Source: Kordiimonas sp. SCSIO 12603
GTDB lineage: Bacteria > Pseudomonadota > Alphaproteobacteria > Sphingomonadales > Kordiimonadaceae
DNA: 64,000 nucleotides
Direction: 5' to 3'
Assembly: GCF_024398035.1 (NCBI RefSeq)
Contig: NZ_CP073748.1
Span: 487,501 to 551,500 of the forward strand
Shown: positions 7,356 through 17,790 of the stretch, in pieces
How the letters are laid out: each line of letters begins with the position of its first letter
Numbering within the stretch: position 1 is the first letter of the stretch
The notes under the pieces: model-generated
The model's database searches: none
What the model was told of the DNA's origin: nothing
The model's input: only the letters and a program-made list of their open reading frames with translations
Made by a program: the position numbers and the translations under genes

Positions 7356-10126
7356 TCAGTTTTCTCCAGCGTCTTTTTCTTTTCTGTTTTGGTTGGCTTT
7401 GGGCCAAAAATAGGCTTGCCACTCGCGGCCTTCAGGAGTTTTTCTTCAATATTTCTCAGGCGTACTTTGTTTGATAGTTTTTGGCCTGTCAGATCACGCA
7501 CATAAAATACATCAACAGCTCGTTCACCAATGGTGGAAATATGCGCTGAGAAAATGGAAAGTTTAAGGCCGTAAAGCGCATAGGCTAAATCATAAAGTAG
7601 TCCAGGACGATCTTTAGCGTTAACCTCAATTACTGTTGACCAGTTTGAAGCTTTATTATCAATCAGTACCACGGGTTCTACTTCAAAGGCGTCTGATTTA
7701 TTGCCAAATACTTTTTTGTTTTTCAGGCGCTCCTTGGGGCGTACCTTGCCTTTAAGGGTGGCCAGAATGGTTTCTTCAAGCTTATCAAGTGACCGGCGGC
7801 TATCAAAAGCATGGCCTTCCAGATCCTGTACGGTGAAATTATCGACAGCCATGCCGTCTTTAGAGGTATGAATTTTCGCACCAGTAATTGTGGCACCAGC
7901 AACACCAAGCGCGCCAACCACACGAGCAAACATGCCTGGGTGATCTTCCCCGTAAATGGCGACATTGGTCATATCCTGAAAGGTTTCAATCCGAGCTGTC
8001 ACGCCCAGAATATCGCCGTTCTCGTCTATACGGCGCATCAATCGAGCATTCTGAATGAGCGTATCGTTTTCTTCCGCAATCCAGTAGGCATCGTTCATAC
8101 GGTTCTGGTGTTTGTCGATGTCGTTTTCATTCCAGTCACTGAGTGATGCTGTAAGCTTTTCTTTCTTCGCCTTTACACGTTCCTGACGGCCACGAGTTGC
8201 GTGTCCCACAAGTAGTACTTCTTCAGCAGCAGCATATAATTCCCTGAGGAGTTGGCCTTTCCAGCCGTTCCAAACGCCGGGACCAACCGCGCGAATATCA
8301 ACCACGGTAAGTACGAGTAAAAGCCTCAAGCGTTCTGGGCTTTTCACCAGTTCGCAAAAATCCAGAATGGTTTTATGGTCTGAAAGGTCTCGTTTGAAGG
8401 CAGTGTTGCTCATAAGTAAGTGCCAGCGTACGAGCCACGCTACAGTTTCAGTTTCTGCAGGCTTAAGGCCCAGGCGCGGACATAATTTTTCAGCTACTTC
8501 AGCGCCTAAAACGCTGTGGTCACCGCCGCGGCCTTTTGCAACATCATGTAAAAGTACAGCCACATATAGCACTTTGCGGGAGATAACCTTTTGAATAACG
8601 TCTGTTGAAAGTGGGTGATCTTGCGCAAGCTCTCCTGCCTCTATTTTTGCTAAAAGGCCGATGGCGCGAATGGTGTGTTCATCCACGGTATAGTGGTGAT
8701 ACATATCATATTGCATCTGGGCCACCACGCGGCCAAAATCAGGAATGAAGCGTCCGAAAACGCCTGCCTCATTCATGCGGCGAAGATTGATCTCGCCTTC
8801 CTTCTGGCTGGTGAGAACGGAGAGAAAATCATCGTTCACATCAGGATGCCTGCGTACGCGGGAGGAAATTTTCCCTAAATTCTGTTTCATCAGCCGTAGC
8901 GCAGATGGATGAATATCAAGGCCGTGCTCGTCAGCTATCCGGAATATTTTCACCATCAGACCAGGATTGGTTTTGAAATCATCCTCGTTGATCACAGTTA
9001 AGCGGCCGCTTTCAACAGCGAACTGCTTCAGCTTTTTGGTGCGACGGAAGCGTGCAAAGAAGCTCTTTTGTTCCCGTTCTTCAAGTACGGCGCAGAAAAT
9101 TCGAGTAAGGTCACCTACTTGTTTTGCAACAAGAAAATAGTGTTTCATAAAGCGTTCAACGCCGCTCGCACCAGGGTGGTCTTTATAGTGAAGCGTTTCC
9201 GCGAGTTGCCTTTGCATATCAAAGCTCAAGCGTTCCTCGGCGCGGTTTGCTAGGAAATGAAGGGCAACACGAACTGTCCAGAGGAAAGATTCCGCTTTTT
9301 GGAACTGACGGTTTTCATCTTTAGTGAGAATATCGGGCTTCACAGCGTTCGAGCGGTTTACGCCGTATAGATTCCGGGCAATCCACCACATGGTTTGAAG
9401 GTCTCTAAGCCCGCCTTTACCTTCCTTGATGTTGGGCTCCACCACATAGCGGCTATCACCCAGTTTTTTATGACGCTTATCGCGTTCTTCAAGCTTGCCT
9501 TCGATAAACTCCGGGCCGGAATTATTTACTACCCGACGCCAGAACTGTTTGGCTGCGGTTTTAAAGAGTTTTTCATCCCCCCAAAGGAAACGTGCTTCGA
9601 GAAGCGATGTACGAATACTCAGATCTTCTTTTGCGAGGCGTACACATTCATCTGGTGTCCGTGTGGCGTGCCCAACCTTCAGCCCTAAATCCCACAGTAC
9701 ATAGAGCATATATTCCACGACGCTCTCGGCCCATGGTGTGGATTTGTAAGGGATCAGAAACAGCAGATCTACATCTGAATATGGTGCCAGTTCACCGCGC
9801 CCATATCCACCGGTTGCCACAAGCCCCAAACGCTCTGAAGAAGTTGGATTGTTAAGTGGATAGACATGCTTTGTGACAAAATCAAACAGCGTGCGAAGTA
9901 GTTGGTCCATCACATACGATAGTGACTCTGCTGAAACATGACCTTTTTCAGCATCTTCAAAAAAACGACGTTTTACCTCTTCCCAACCTGAGCGGTGGGC
10001 AGCTTTCAGGACTTTTACCAGCTCCAGCTGCCATTTTTCCTTGGGTGTATTTTCCACAAGTGCATCTAACGCAATAACCAATTCTTTGCGGTTAATAAGG
10101 GCGCGCCTATTGCGGATTTTGCTCAT
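7352..10126 (-). CDS. glnD: bifunctional PII uridylyltransferase/uridylyl-removing enzyme
   Basis: Glutamine sensor that uridylylates PII proteins under nitrogen limitation and deuridylylates them when glutamine is high. 924 residues in the family order: nucleotidyltransferase domain with GGYGRGE and the DVD metal site (residues 106-120), GlnD helical linker, HD hydrolase domain with LLHDVAKGRGGDHS (about 505-520), then two C-terminal ACT domains (about 730-800 and 845-915), each starting with a DHPG or DRPG signature. It sits 15 bases after mutS and overlaps murJ by four bases. With rpoN, ptsN and gltBD in the same window it forms part of a nitrogen-control toolkit. Confidence 0.96.
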   Translation of the reverse strand: MSKIRNRRALINRKELVIALDALVENTPKEKWQLELVKVLKAAHRSGWEEVKRRFFEDAEKGHVSAESLSYVMDQLLRTLFDFVTKHVYPLNNPTSSERLGLVATGGYGRGELAPYSDVDLLFLIPYKSTPWAESVVEYMLYVLWDLGLKVGHATRTPDECVRLAKEDLSIRTSLLEARFLWGDEKLFKTAAKQFWRRVVNNSGPEFIEGKLEERDKRHKKLGDSRYVVEPNIKEGKGGLRDLQTMWWIARNLYGVNRSNAVKPDILTKDENRQFQKAESFLWTVRVALHFLANRAEERLSFDMQRQLAETLHYKDHPGASGVERFMKHYFLVAKQVGDLTRIFCAVLEEREQKSFFARFRRTKKLKQFAVESGRLTVINEDDFKTNPGLMVKIFRIADEHGLDIHPSALRLMKQNLGKISSRVRRHPDVNDDFLSVLTSQKEGEINLRRMNEAGVFGRFIPDFGRVVAQMQYDMYHHYTVDEHTIRAIGLLAKIEAGELAQDHPLSTDVIQKVISRKVLYVAVLLHDVAKGRGGDHSVLGAEVAEKLCPRLGLKPAETETVAWLVRWHLLMSNTAFKRDLSDHKTILDFCELVKSPERLRLLLVLTVVDIRAVGPGVWNGWKGQLLRELYAAAEEVLLVGHATRGRQERVKAKKEKLTASLSDWNENDIDKHQNRMNDAYWIAEENDTLIQNARLMRRIDENGDILGVTARIETFQDMTNVAIYGEDHPGMFARVVGALGVAGATITGAKIHTSKDGMAVDNFTVQDLEGHAFDSRRSLDKLEETILATLKGKVRPKERLKNKKVFGNKSDAFEVEPVVLIDNKASNWSTVIEVNAKDRPGLLYDLAYALYGLKLSIFSAHISTIGERAVDVFYVRDLTGQKLSNKVRLRNIEEKLLKAASGKPIFGPKPTKTEKKKTLEKTE

Positions 10127-10141
10127 TACAAGGTCTTCTTC

Positions 10142-12889
10142 TTAAGGGTTCGGTAAAAGGTCCTTCAGATTATAAACTATTTCAAGCGCTTCTTTTGGCG
10201 AGAGCTCATCAGGATTAATTTCTGAGAGTTTTTCCTCTACCTCAGAAGGCGTAGCTTCGTAGCTGGTAGTAGGTTCGTTGAGAGTTGCATTATGGAATAG
10301 CGGAAGATCTTGAATAAGGCCTTGGGCTTTATCGCCTTTATCGCTGTTTTCAAGATGATCAAGTACCTGACGGGCACGGTTAATAACCGCTGTTGGCAAA
10401 CCTGCAAGTTTGGCAACTTGAATACCATATGATCGGTCAGCTGCGCCTGCGGCTACTTCGTGAAGGAAGACAACATCACCCTTCCATTCCCGTACCTTCA
10501 TGGACCGGAGAGATACGCTTTCCAGCGTTTCTTTAAGCGCTGTCAGTTCATGGTAGTGGGTCGCGAATAATGCGCGGCTTTGGTTGATGTTATGAAGGTT
10601 TTCAACAGCGGCCCAGGCGATGGAAAGCCCATCATAAGTAGCTGTGCCGCGGCCGATTTCATCCAGAATAACCAGTGAACGTGGGCCCGCCTGATTAAGG
10701 ATAGCGGCAGTTTCCACCATTTCTACCATAAAGGTTGATCTGCCGTGTGCCAGGTCGTCAGAAGCACCAACGCGGCTGAAAAGCCTGTCCACGGAACCAA
10801 TATGGGCGCTGGTGGCAGGTACGAAACTTCCCATTTGTGCGAGTACAGCAATAAGCGCGTTTTGTCTAAGGAACGTAGATTTACCAGCCATATTCGGGCC
10901 AGTAATCAGCCATAGGCGTTGTTCGGGTGATAAGTCACAGTCATTTGCAACAAATGGCTTACTGTCTGCGGCCATTAGAGCTTTTTCTACAACCGGGTGC
11001 CTAGCTCCGATCACATCAAAAGCAAGGCTGTCATCTACCTCAGGGCGGATATAACGATCTTCTTCCGCAAGGGTTGCAAGGCTTGTGGAGACATCCAACA
11101 TTGCGAGAGCATCAGCTGCCATAGAAATTGGGCCAGCCAACTCCATAATCATAGCGACTAAACCCGTGAACATATCAGCTTCAAGCGCAAGTGCGCGATC
11201 ACCAGCTTCAGAAATTTTGCCTGCTAGCTTTGAAAGTTCAGCTGTAGAAAAACGTACCGCATTTGCAAGGGTCTGGCGGTGAATAAAGGTTTCATTTAGT
11301 GGTTCTTGTAACAGTTTATCTGCATTTTTTGCAGTTACATCTACATGGAAGCCGAGCACATTATTATGTTTGATTTTTAGGCTGTTGATACCTGTAAGTC
11401 GCTGATATTCGGCCTCAAGCTGGGCGATCAATCGGCGGCTATGGTCCTTGAGTGTTCTGTATTCATCAAGCGCTTCACTGTAGTTTTCGCGGATATAACC
11501 GCCATCGCGGGTAATAAGCGGTGGTTCATCGACAATGGCGCGTGCAAGCTCATCAATAAGGTCATTGTGGCTACCCAAATCTTCGTGGGCATCCTGAATA
11601 AGATCAGGAACTTCATCCAGTGCACCACTTGGGCCACTCAGGTAAGTCTGAATAAGCTTCGCTGCCTTAAGGCCTTCGCGGATCATGGCTAAATCACGGG
11701 GGCCGCCGCGGCCTAGAGAAAGCCTTGCCAGTGCCCGTTCAATATCAGGTGTGTTCTTTAGTGTATCCCGCACATCAAGGCGCAGTGTGCTACGCTTATG
11801 CATATAATCCACACAGTCCAGCCGTTCGTTAATGCGAACAGGGTCTGTAAGCGGCGCGGAAAGGCGTTTGGCAAGCAAGCGCGCACCTGCGCCAGTAACT
11901 GTGCGGTCAATAGTGGAAAGAAGGCTTCCGGATGTCTCACCCGTTTGTGTGCGTACTAGTTCAAGGCTACGGCGTGTGGCAGCATCAATCATCATTGTGC
12001 CATCAGCAGACAGGCGCTTAGGTGGGTAAAGCCTTGGCATTTTACCCTTCTGGGTATCATCGAGATAATCAACCAGTGCGCCAGCGGCAGCTAGATCTGC
12101 GCGTGTGAAATTCGCGAAACCATCCAGCGTTGAAACGTCAAACAGCTCTTGCAAACGGCGACTGCCAAAACCGCTATCAAATCGGCTTTTATCCATTGGG
12201 CTGATGATACTGCGCCAATCAAACAAGCCAGCAGAAAGTGTATCGTCTGCCATCATGTCGTTGGGTACGAGTAGTTCGCCGGGTTGTAGGCGCGCGAGGT
12301 CTGCGTCAAGTCTGCCAGCCTTGGTAGGCAAAACGAAAAACTCGCCTGTGGACATTTCAGCAACCGCGAGCGCCATATCTTTCTGTGCGCGGCCAAGAGC
12401 CACCAGATAGTTGTTTGACCGTGGGTTGAGAAGATTTTCTTCCGTAATGGTACCCGGAGTTACAAGACGTACCACCTCGCGGCGTACTACAGCTTTTGAC
12501 CCGCGCTTTTTGGCTTCAGCAGGGTCTTCGGTTTGTTCGCAAACAGCTACTTTGAAAGATTTTTTAATAAGGCGAGAGAGATACATTTCTGAGGCATGCA
12601 CAGGTACGCCTGCCATTGGGATATCATTACCGTCAATCTTACCGCGTTTTGTGAGCGTGATATCAAGCGCCGCTGAAGCGCGTTCTGCATCTTCGAAAAA
12701 CAGCTCGTAAAAATCACCCATTCTGTAAAAAAGAAGGCAATCAGGGTAAGCTGCTTTAATCTCAAGAAACTGCGCCATCATTGGAGTAACGCCCGGAGCT
12801 TTGGCCATTTTTGTCCATATATTATCAGTATTTGCAGATGTTTCTTCTTGAATATCTGCTACTGCTCCGGATACTGAACTCGACGCCAT
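10142..12889 (-). CDS. mutS: DNA mismatch repair protein MutS
   Basis: Mismatch-recognition ATPase that starts methyl-directed or nick-directed repair. The mismatch-probing F-x-E motif is at F60-Y61-E62 in GDFYELF, the Walker A is GPNMAGKST in the C-terminal ATPase, and the following segments [28 protein letters not shown] and [11 protein letters not shown] are diagnostic of MutS1. 915 residues is slightly long because of an N-terminal tail of about 30 residues. ATG follows AGAGG at a somewhat long spacing of 11. First gene of the operon, divergent from maeB over a 132-bp gap. Confidence 0.97.
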   Translation of the reverse strand: MASSSVSGAVADIQEETSANTDNIWTKMAKAPGVTPMMAQFLEIKAAYPDCLLFYRMGDFYELFFEDAERASAALDITLTKRGKIDGNDIPMAGVPVHASEMYLSRLIKKSFKVAVCEQTEDPAEAKKRGSKAVVRREVVRLVTPGTITEENLLNPRSNNYLVALGRAQKDMALAVAEMSTGEFFVLPTKAGRLDADLARLQPGELLVPNDMMADDTLSAGLFDWRSIISPMDKSRFDSGFGSRRLQELFDVSTLDGFANFTRADLAAAGALVDYLDDTQKGKMPRLYPPKRLSADGTMMIDAATRRSLELVRTQTGETSGSLLSTIDRTVTGAGARLLAKRLSAPLTDPVRINERLDCVDYMHKRSTLRLDVRDTLKNTPDIERALARLSLGRGGPRDLAMIREGLKAAKLIQTYLSGPSGALDEVPDLIQDAHEDLGSHNDLIDELARAIVDEPPLITRDGGYIRENYSEALDEYRTLKDHSRRLIAQLEAEYQRLTGINSLKIKHNNVLGFHVDVTAKNADKLLQEPLNETFIHRQTLANAVRFSTAELSKLAGKISEAGDRALALEADMFTGLVAMIMELAGPISMAADALAMLDVSTSLATLAEEDRYIRPEVDDSLAFDVIGARHPVVEKALMAADSKPFVANDCDLSPEQRLWLITGPNMAGKSTFLRQNALIAVLAQMGSFVPATSAHIGSVDRLFSRVGASDDLAHGRSTFMVEMVETAAILNQAGPRSLVILDEIGRGTATYDGLSIAWAAVENLHNINQSRALFATHYHELTALKETLESVSLRSMKVREWKGDVVFLHEVAAGAADRSYGIQVAKLAGLPTAVINRARQVLDHLENSDKGDKAQGLIQDLPLFHNATLNEPTTSYEATPSEVEEKLSEINPDELSPKEALEIVYNLKDLLPNP

Positions 12890-13021
12890 TATATAAAAAA
12901 CCTCTGGTAAACTTGTTAAATTTCAATTGTCATAGGCTTTATGCCATAGTATGCGGCATATAAGTAGCTTGCTTTTATAGCAATATGGCCCCAACGGCTA
13001 CAAGAGAACAAAGGATCCCCA

Positions 13022-15313
13022 ATGCCTACAAAATCATCCAAGTTTACGGATGCTGAAGCGCTTCGCTTTCACTCGGCTGGTCGCCCCGGTAAATTAGAGA
13101 TTACACCGTCAAAACCAATGGCAACGCAGAGAGACCTCTCGCTTGCTTATAGCCCAGGTGTGGCAGTCCCTGTAGAGGCAATCGCAGAAGACCCTGATAC
13201 AGCCTATGACTATACCACCAAGGGTAACCTTGTTGCGGTGATTTCAAACGGTACAGCGATTCTTGGTCTTGGCAATCTTGGTGCGCAGGCATCCAAGCCG
13301 GTGATGGAAGGAAAGTCTGTACTTTTCAAGCGTTTCGCTGATGTGGATTCGATTGACCTTGAGGTCGACAGTGAAGACATTGATGAATTTGTAAACTGTG
13401 TGAAACTGCTTGGCCCTAGCTTCGGCGGTATTAACCTTGAAGATATTGGTGCGCCTGCGTGTTTCATTATTGAGCAGCGTCTTCGCGAAGCAATGGATAT
13501 CCCTGTATTCCATGATGATCAGCATGGTACTGCGATTATCACTGCGGCGGGTTTCCTGAATGCGCTTGATATCACTGGTCGCGACATCAAAGATACTAAG
13601 GTTGTGGCGATTGGTGCTGGTGCAGCTTGTATTGCCTGTATTGAGCTGATCAAGGCAATGGGCCTTCCGCATGAAAATGTAACCATGGTTGACCGTACTG
13701 GCGTGATTTATTCAGGCCGTGAAGAAGGTATGAACCAGTGGAAATCAGCCCACGCTATTGAAACAGATGACCGTACGCTTGAGGAGGCGATCGCGGGCGC
13801 TGATGCTGTTCTTGGCCTGGCTGGCCCGGGTGCGATTACGCAGGATATGGTGAAATCCATGGCGGATAAGCCAATTATTTTCGCGATGGCAAACCCTGAC
13901 CCTGAGATTACACCGGAAGCAGTAGCTGAAGTGCGCAAAGATGCCATTATGGCAACAGGCCGTTCTGATTATCCAAATCAGGTAAATAACGTTCTTGGTT
14001 TTCCGTATATCTTCCGTGGTGCTCTTGATGTACGTGCACGCACCATCAATGAAGAAATGAAAATTGCTTGTGCAAAAGCGCTCGCTGAATTAGCTCGCGA
14101 AGATGTGCCTGATGAAGTAGCAGCAGCTTATGGTGGCGAGCAGCCTCATTACGGCCCAGACTATATTATCCCGGCACCGTTTGATCCGCGCCTTATCTGT
14201 CGTCTGCCGATGGCGGTGGCACAAGCTGCAATGGATACAGGCGTTGCTCGTAAGCCGATTGAAGACATGGCTGCGTATGAAGTTGAACTGTCTGCACGCC
14301 TTGATCCGACAGCTGGTACACTTTCCGGTATGTTTGAAGATCTCAAGCGCCGCGAACCACGCCGTGTGGTGTTTGCGGAAGCAGAAGAAGAAAAAGTTCT
14401 GCGCGCAGCCGTTGGTTTTAAAGCTGCAGGATACGGTATTCCTGTTCTTGTGGGTTATGAAGCACCAATCCGTGAAAAACTCCGTGAGATGGGTGTGGAT
14501 GATAAAGCCTTTGAAATTAAGAACGCAAGCAATACAGACCGCACGCAGGCCTACGTTGATTATATGTATGAGCGTTTGAACCGCCGTGGTTACCTGCTTC
14601 GTGATATCCAGCGTATGATCAAGCGGGACCGGAACGTATTCTCTGCCTGTATGGTGGCAACAGGGGATGCAGATGCGGTCCTTACGGGTGTAACCCGCCA
14701 TTATTGGCGTGCGCTTAAAAACATTAAACGTGTTGTTGATCCACTTCCAGGCCAGCGTCCATTTGGTCTTTCCATTGTTGTAGCCAAAGGCCGCACTGTA
14801 TTTATGGCCGATACAACAGTGAATGAAAATCCGAGTGCGGAAGATCTTGCGGATATTGCTGAAAGCGCTGCCGGGTTTGCACGCCGTATGGGACATGACC
14901 CACGAGTTGCGTTCCTGTCTTTCTCTAACTTTGGTAATCCGCCATCTGATAAAACAAGCCACCTTCAGGAAGCTGTACGTATTCTTGATGATCGCGACGT
15001 TGATTTCGAATATGACGGTGAGATGCAGGCAGATGTGGCGCTGAATAAAGATCTGAAAGAGCTTTATCCATTTATGCGTATGTCCGGCCCTGCGAATATC
15101 CTGATTATGCCAGCGCTTCACTCTGCGAATATTGCCTACAAGCTTCTTTCTGAACTTGGTGATGCTAAGGTTATTGGCCCACTATTACTTGGCATGAACC
15201 ATTCAATTCAGGTGGCCCGTATGACATCTTCATCATCTGATTTGGTGAACATGGCTGGCTTAGCGGCAAGTAACGCGCATGCCCTTGAGGTAATGAAGAA
15301 AAGCAAAAAATAG
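13022..15313 (+). CDS. maeB: NADP-dependent malic enzyme with phosphotransacetylase-like domain
   Basis: Oxidative decarboxylation of malate to pyruvate, supplying NADPH and draining the TCA cycle. 763 residues, the usual length of the fused MaeB type: malic N-terminal domain (YSPGVAVPVEAI, DDQHGTA), NAD(P)-binding domain (VVAIGAGAACIACIELIKAMG), then from about residue 430 a phosphate acetyltransferase-like domain that in this family binds acetyl-CoA as a regulator and lacks transacetylase activity. ATG has AAGGA six bases upstream. The 132-bp gap shared with mutS holds a 6-bp inverted repeat (TATGCC 12940-12945, GGCATA 12955-12960) that may be part of its control. A strong terminator follows. 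Confidence 0.95.
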   Translation: MPTKSSKFTDAEALRFHSAGRPGKLEITPSKPMATQRDLSLAYSPGVAVPVEAIAEDPDTAYDYTTKGNLVAVISNGTAILGLGNLGAQASKPVMEGKSVLFKRFADVDSIDLEVDSEDIDEFVNCVKLLGPSFGGINLEDIGAPACFIIEQRLREAMDIPVFHDDQHGTAIITAAGFLNALDITGRDIKDTKVVAIGAGAACIACIELIKAMGLPHENVTMVDRTGVIYSGREEGMNQWKSAHAIETDDRTLEEAIAGADAVLGLAGPGAITQDMVKSMADKPIIFAMANPDPEITPEAVAEVRKDAIMATGRSDYPNQVNNVLGFPYIFRGALDVRARTINEEMKIACAKALAELAREDVPDEVAAAYGGEQPHYGPDYIIPAPFDPRLICRLPMAVAQAAMDTGVARKPIEDMAAYEVELSARLDPTAGTLSGMFEDLKRREPRRVVFAEAEEEKVLRAAVGFKAAGYGIPVLVGYEAPIREKLREMGVDDKAFEIKNASNTDRTQAYVDYMYERLNRRGYLLRDIQRMIKRDRNVFSACMVATGDADAVLTGVTRHYWRALKNIKRVVDPLPGQRPFGLSIVVAKGRTVFMADTTVNENPSAEDLADIAESAAGFARRMGHDPRVAFLSFSNFGNPPSDKTSHLQEAVRILDDRDVDFEYDGEMQADVALNKDLKELYPFMRMSGPANILIMPALHSANIAYKLLSELGDAKVIGPLLLGMNHSIQVARMTSSSSDLVNMAGLAASNAHALEVMKKSKK

Positions 15314-15335
15314 TTACTAAGCTAATTATAGATTC

Positions 15336-15367
15336 AAAAAAGGCCTTGCTTTTGTAAGGCCTTTTTT
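15336..15367. terminator. bidirectional rho-independent terminator
   Basis: Twelve-base arms (15336-15347 and 15356-15367) with perfect pairing, A-run on one side and T-run on the other. It lies between the convergent maeB and the LuxO-like regulator gene and fits both strands. Confidence 0.88.
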
Positions 15368-15379
15368 AGTTAAGAGGCA

Positions 15380-16831
15380 TCAGTTTTCAGATGTATCCCA
15401 CTCTTTCAATTTGCGGTAGAGGGTGGACGGATTTACTTCTAGTTTATGGGCTGCCTGTCTTACTTTGCCGCTGCAAAGTTTAATGGCGTGCTCAATAATC
15501 TTCCGCTCAGTAACAGCTAACGGTTCAATAGTACCATTAATCCAGTTTTGTGATGATGTTGTGGAAGCTACCTCTTGCTCGGGCTGTGTTTCTACAATCT
15601 GTCTTCTGCCGCCAGGGAGAATGGTTTCTCCTGCTGGGGAGGCTTTTTGTTGGCGTGCTGGACCCATTAGCTTGCTAAGCATATCGCCTGTAAGGGCTTT
15701 TCCGTCATTTAAAACCACGGCACTTTGGATAACATTGCCCAGTTCGCGTACGTTACCTGGCCATGCATGAGAGAGAATTATGTCTTTGGCAGTGGTATCA
15801 ATGCCTTCAAACTGTTTTTGTTCTTCCGCTGCGAATGTTTTCAACAGATGTTCGGCAATAGCGATGCTGTCTTCGCCTCGGTCTTTCAGTGGAGGAACAT
15901 GAATAGGAACTACGTGAAGCCTGTAAAACAGGTCTTCCCTGAAGCGTCCAGCTTCCACTTCATCCCAGGGGTTTCTATTTGTTGCACATACGAAACGAAC
16001 GTTGACAGTTATGGGTGTGTTGCTCCCTACAGGGACAACTTGCCCTGTTTGGATGAAGCGAAGCAACTTAGACTGTAGATCAAGTGGCATTTCACAGATT
16101 TCATCAAGAAACAGTGTACCCCCATCAGCCCGTACGGCCGCGCCTTCCCTGTCAGCCGTAGCGCCCGTGAAGGCACCGCGAAGGTGGCCGAAAATCTCGC
16201 TTTCAATTAGATTTTCAGGGATAGCAGCACAGTTTAACGCCACGAAATGTTTGCTGTGCCTTGGGCTTAACTGGTGGATCGCTTCAGCACACAATTCTTT
16301 ACCGGTTCCTGAAGGGCCGTTGATGAAGACACTGGCTTTTGAAGGGGCGCTATCTTCAATCATACGGTAAACAGCCTGCATGGCTGGGCTTTCACCGATA
16401 AACTTATCAAACTTTTTGGCTTTCCGGCCTTCAAACTGTTCCACAAGGCCTGATAATCGGTGCATTTCAAGCGCATTTTTGACGGTTGTTGTGATCCGCT
16501 CCGCCGTGAAAGGTTTTAAGAGGAAATCATCTGCGCCTTCCTGCATGGCTTCAACAGCTGTTGTGACAGAGCCATGGGCTGTGATCACGATAATTCTGGC
16601 AGCCAGTCCCCGTGCTTTTACTTCCTTCAGAATATCAATTCCGTCCATATCTGGAAGTTTAAGGTCAAGAAGTATTATATTTGGATTTGTTTCTTCAATA
16701 AGCGCGAGGGCTTCCTTCCCGGTTTCCGCGAGATGGATGCCTGTTCCCAGTGGCCGCATATATTCCCGGTAGGTGAGGGCCAGTGTTGGACTGTCTTCTA
16801 CAATAAGAATATTCGCTGTCTCAGGTGCCAT
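15380..16831 (-). CDS. LuxO-like sigma-54-dependent response regulator
   Basis: Bacterial enhancer-binding protein, 483 residues. Receiver domain residues 1-120 with phospho-acceptor Asp56 (LLDLKLPDMDG) and Lys106; AAA+ domain with Walker A GPSGTGKE (172-179), sigma-54 contact loop GAFTGA (219-224) and Walker B FLDEICEM; C-terminal Fis-type HTH (KVRQAAHKLEVNPSTLYRKLKEW). The stretch around REGAAVRADGGTLFLDEIC and LLRFIQTG resembles LuxO more than NtrC. No histidine kinase or LuxU-type phosphotransfer gene is adjacent, so the partner is elsewhere. Its sigma factor RpoN is encoded 5 kb away. ATG with AGG seven bases upstream. It is divergent from the PilZ gene across a 144-bp gap. Confidence 0.88.
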   Translation of the reverse strand: MAPETANILIVEDSPTLALTYREYMRPLGTGIHLAETGKEALALIEETNPNIILLDLKLPDMDGIDILKEVKARGLAARIIVITAHGSVTTAVEAMQEGADDFLLKPFTAERITTTVKNALEMHRLSGLVEQFEGRKAKKFDKFIGESPAMQAVYRMIEDSAPSKASVFINGPSGTGKELCAEAIHQLSPRHSKHFVALNCAAIPENLIESEIFGHLRGAFTGATADREGAAVRADGGTLFLDEICEMPLDLQSKLLRFIQTGQVVPVGSNTPITVNVRFVCATNRNPWDEVEAGRFREDLFYRLHVVPIHVPPLKDRGEDSIAIAEHLLKTFAAEEQKQFEGIDTTAKDIILSHAWPGNVRELGNVIQSAVVLNDGKALTGDMLSKLMGPARQQKASPAGETILPGGRRQIVETQPEQEVASTTSSQNWINGTIEPLAVTERKIIEHAIKLCSGKVRQAAHKLEVNPSTLYRKLKEWDTSEN

Positions 16832-16948
16832 AAGGTCGCCTATTTTGCTGTTTCCGTAATTTTATGCAATTGGCGGCTGTTTAACAAGCACCTTGCGAGA
16901 GCAAATGATAAATACAATTTGAATTGTCTGGTGAGAATTATTTTAGAT

Positions 16949-16966
16949 TCGTGTAGTATAACACGA
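16949..16966. promoter_or_regulatory. inverted repeat upstream of PilZ gene
   Basis: TCGTGT, six-base spacer AGTATA, ACACGA: perfect 6-bp arms ending nine bases before the PilZ ATG, in the divergent gap with the LuxO-like gene. Candidate operator; the binding protein is unknown. Confidence 0.35.
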
Positions 16967-16975
16967 GTGAAGAGA

Positions 16976-17344
16976 ATGAATTGGCAGCCAGGTATGAATA
17001 AGACTGATATTGAGGACGTTACCTCAGAGGGTAATGGCGAAGACAACCGCAACTATCAACGCCGGTCGGTGCTGTGGCCCGCTAAGGTACGACTGAATAG
17101 CCATGAAATTACCTGTCAGGTGTGGAACCTGTCTCTAGGCGGCGCACGTGTGCGGATTGACCTTCCAATTCAAACAGGCACTGATCTTACTCTTTATATC
17201 TCTGGTCGCGGTGAATTCCCTGCCACTGTCAGCTGGAACAGGGATAACGCCATGGGGCTTTCCTTCCGGTGCTCTTCTGCAAAAATTCAGGAGGCTTTTG
17301 CTGATCGTGCCCATGTTCTGGGGCTTGACGAAGAAGCGCCTTAA
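16976..17344 (+). CDS. PilZ-domain protein
   Basis: Small soluble protein (122 residues) with one PilZ domain, the usual c-di-GMP receptor fold. The arginine motif reads YQRRSVLWPAKV (residues about 28-39) and the second motif NLSLGGARV replaces the common D/N-x-S-x-x-G; both are close enough to suggest ligand binding. The open frame extends upstream to 16574 over the LuxO-like gene, but that part is antisense. I take the ATG at 16976 (GAAGAG just upstream); a second ATG lies at 16994. It is 18 bases before the DUF1491 gene and probably co-transcribed with it. Confidence 0.8.
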   Translation: MNWQPGMNKTDIEDVTSEGNGEDNRNYQRRSVLWPAKVRLNSHEITCQVWNLSLGGARVRIDLPIQTGTDLTLYISGRGEFPATVSWNRDNAMGLSFRCSSAKIQEAFADRAHVLGLDEEAP

Positions 17345-17361
17345 CGGCCATACCTCTTTTT

Positions 17362-17715
17362 ATGGATAACCGGATTAAAACCAGCCTTTGGGTGGACGCC
17401 CAAGTACGTACCTGTTTTGCAACTGATATGCCTGCCTTTGTTCTTCATAAAGGTGATGCAGAGCGTGGAGGTGTGATTTTGAAGTTGAACCGTTTTGCGG
17501 CGGGTGTGCAGCTTTTTGAACAATCCATGGATTTTGATGGCAACAAAATTTGGCGGCAAATTGGTGCTTTCTCGGAAGAATTTGAGCGTGAAAATGATAT
17601 GCTCGCCGCTGAAGTGATTGCTAAAAAACGGAATTTTGATCCTGATATCTGGGTGCTTGAGATTGAAGATATGAAATCTCTCTATGAACTTGATGCCCCA
17701 ATTTCGGAGTTTTAG
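17362..17715 (+). CDS. DUF1491 family protein
   Basis: 117-residue soluble protein of the alphaproteobacterial DUF1491 family, no known function. Family-like segments: the N-terminal KTSLWVDAQVRTC, then GDAERGGVILKLNRF, and near the C-terminus DPDIWVLEIED. No catalytic motif, membrane segment or signal peptide. It follows the PilZ gene by 18 bases and precedes def by 75 bases; a 7-bp inverted repeat (CTTGACG 17726-17732, CGTCAAG 17758-17764) in that gap may end this transcript or form part of the def promoter. Confidence 0.78.
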   Translation: MDNRIKTSLWVDAQVRTCFATDMPAFVLHKGDAERGGVILKLNRFAAGVQLFEQSMDFDGNKIWRQIGAFSEEFERENDMLAAEVIAKKRNFDPDIWVLEIEDMKSLYELDAPISEF

Positions 17716-17790
17716 CGCCAAAATCCTTGACGTTCAGGCCTGCGGTCCATAGGTAATCGTCAAGTTTATATATGCTGAAACGGATGTAAC

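Noticed and set aside
14090-15121. 343-codon frame antisense to maeB
   Set aside because: Fully inside a well-supported malic enzyme gene; the translation is rich in His, Cys and Thr with no domain, as expected of a shadow.
16574-16975. N-terminal extension of the PilZ frame
   Set aside because: This part is antisense to the LuxO-like gene and Cys/Phe-rich; the PilZ domain starts only after 16976.
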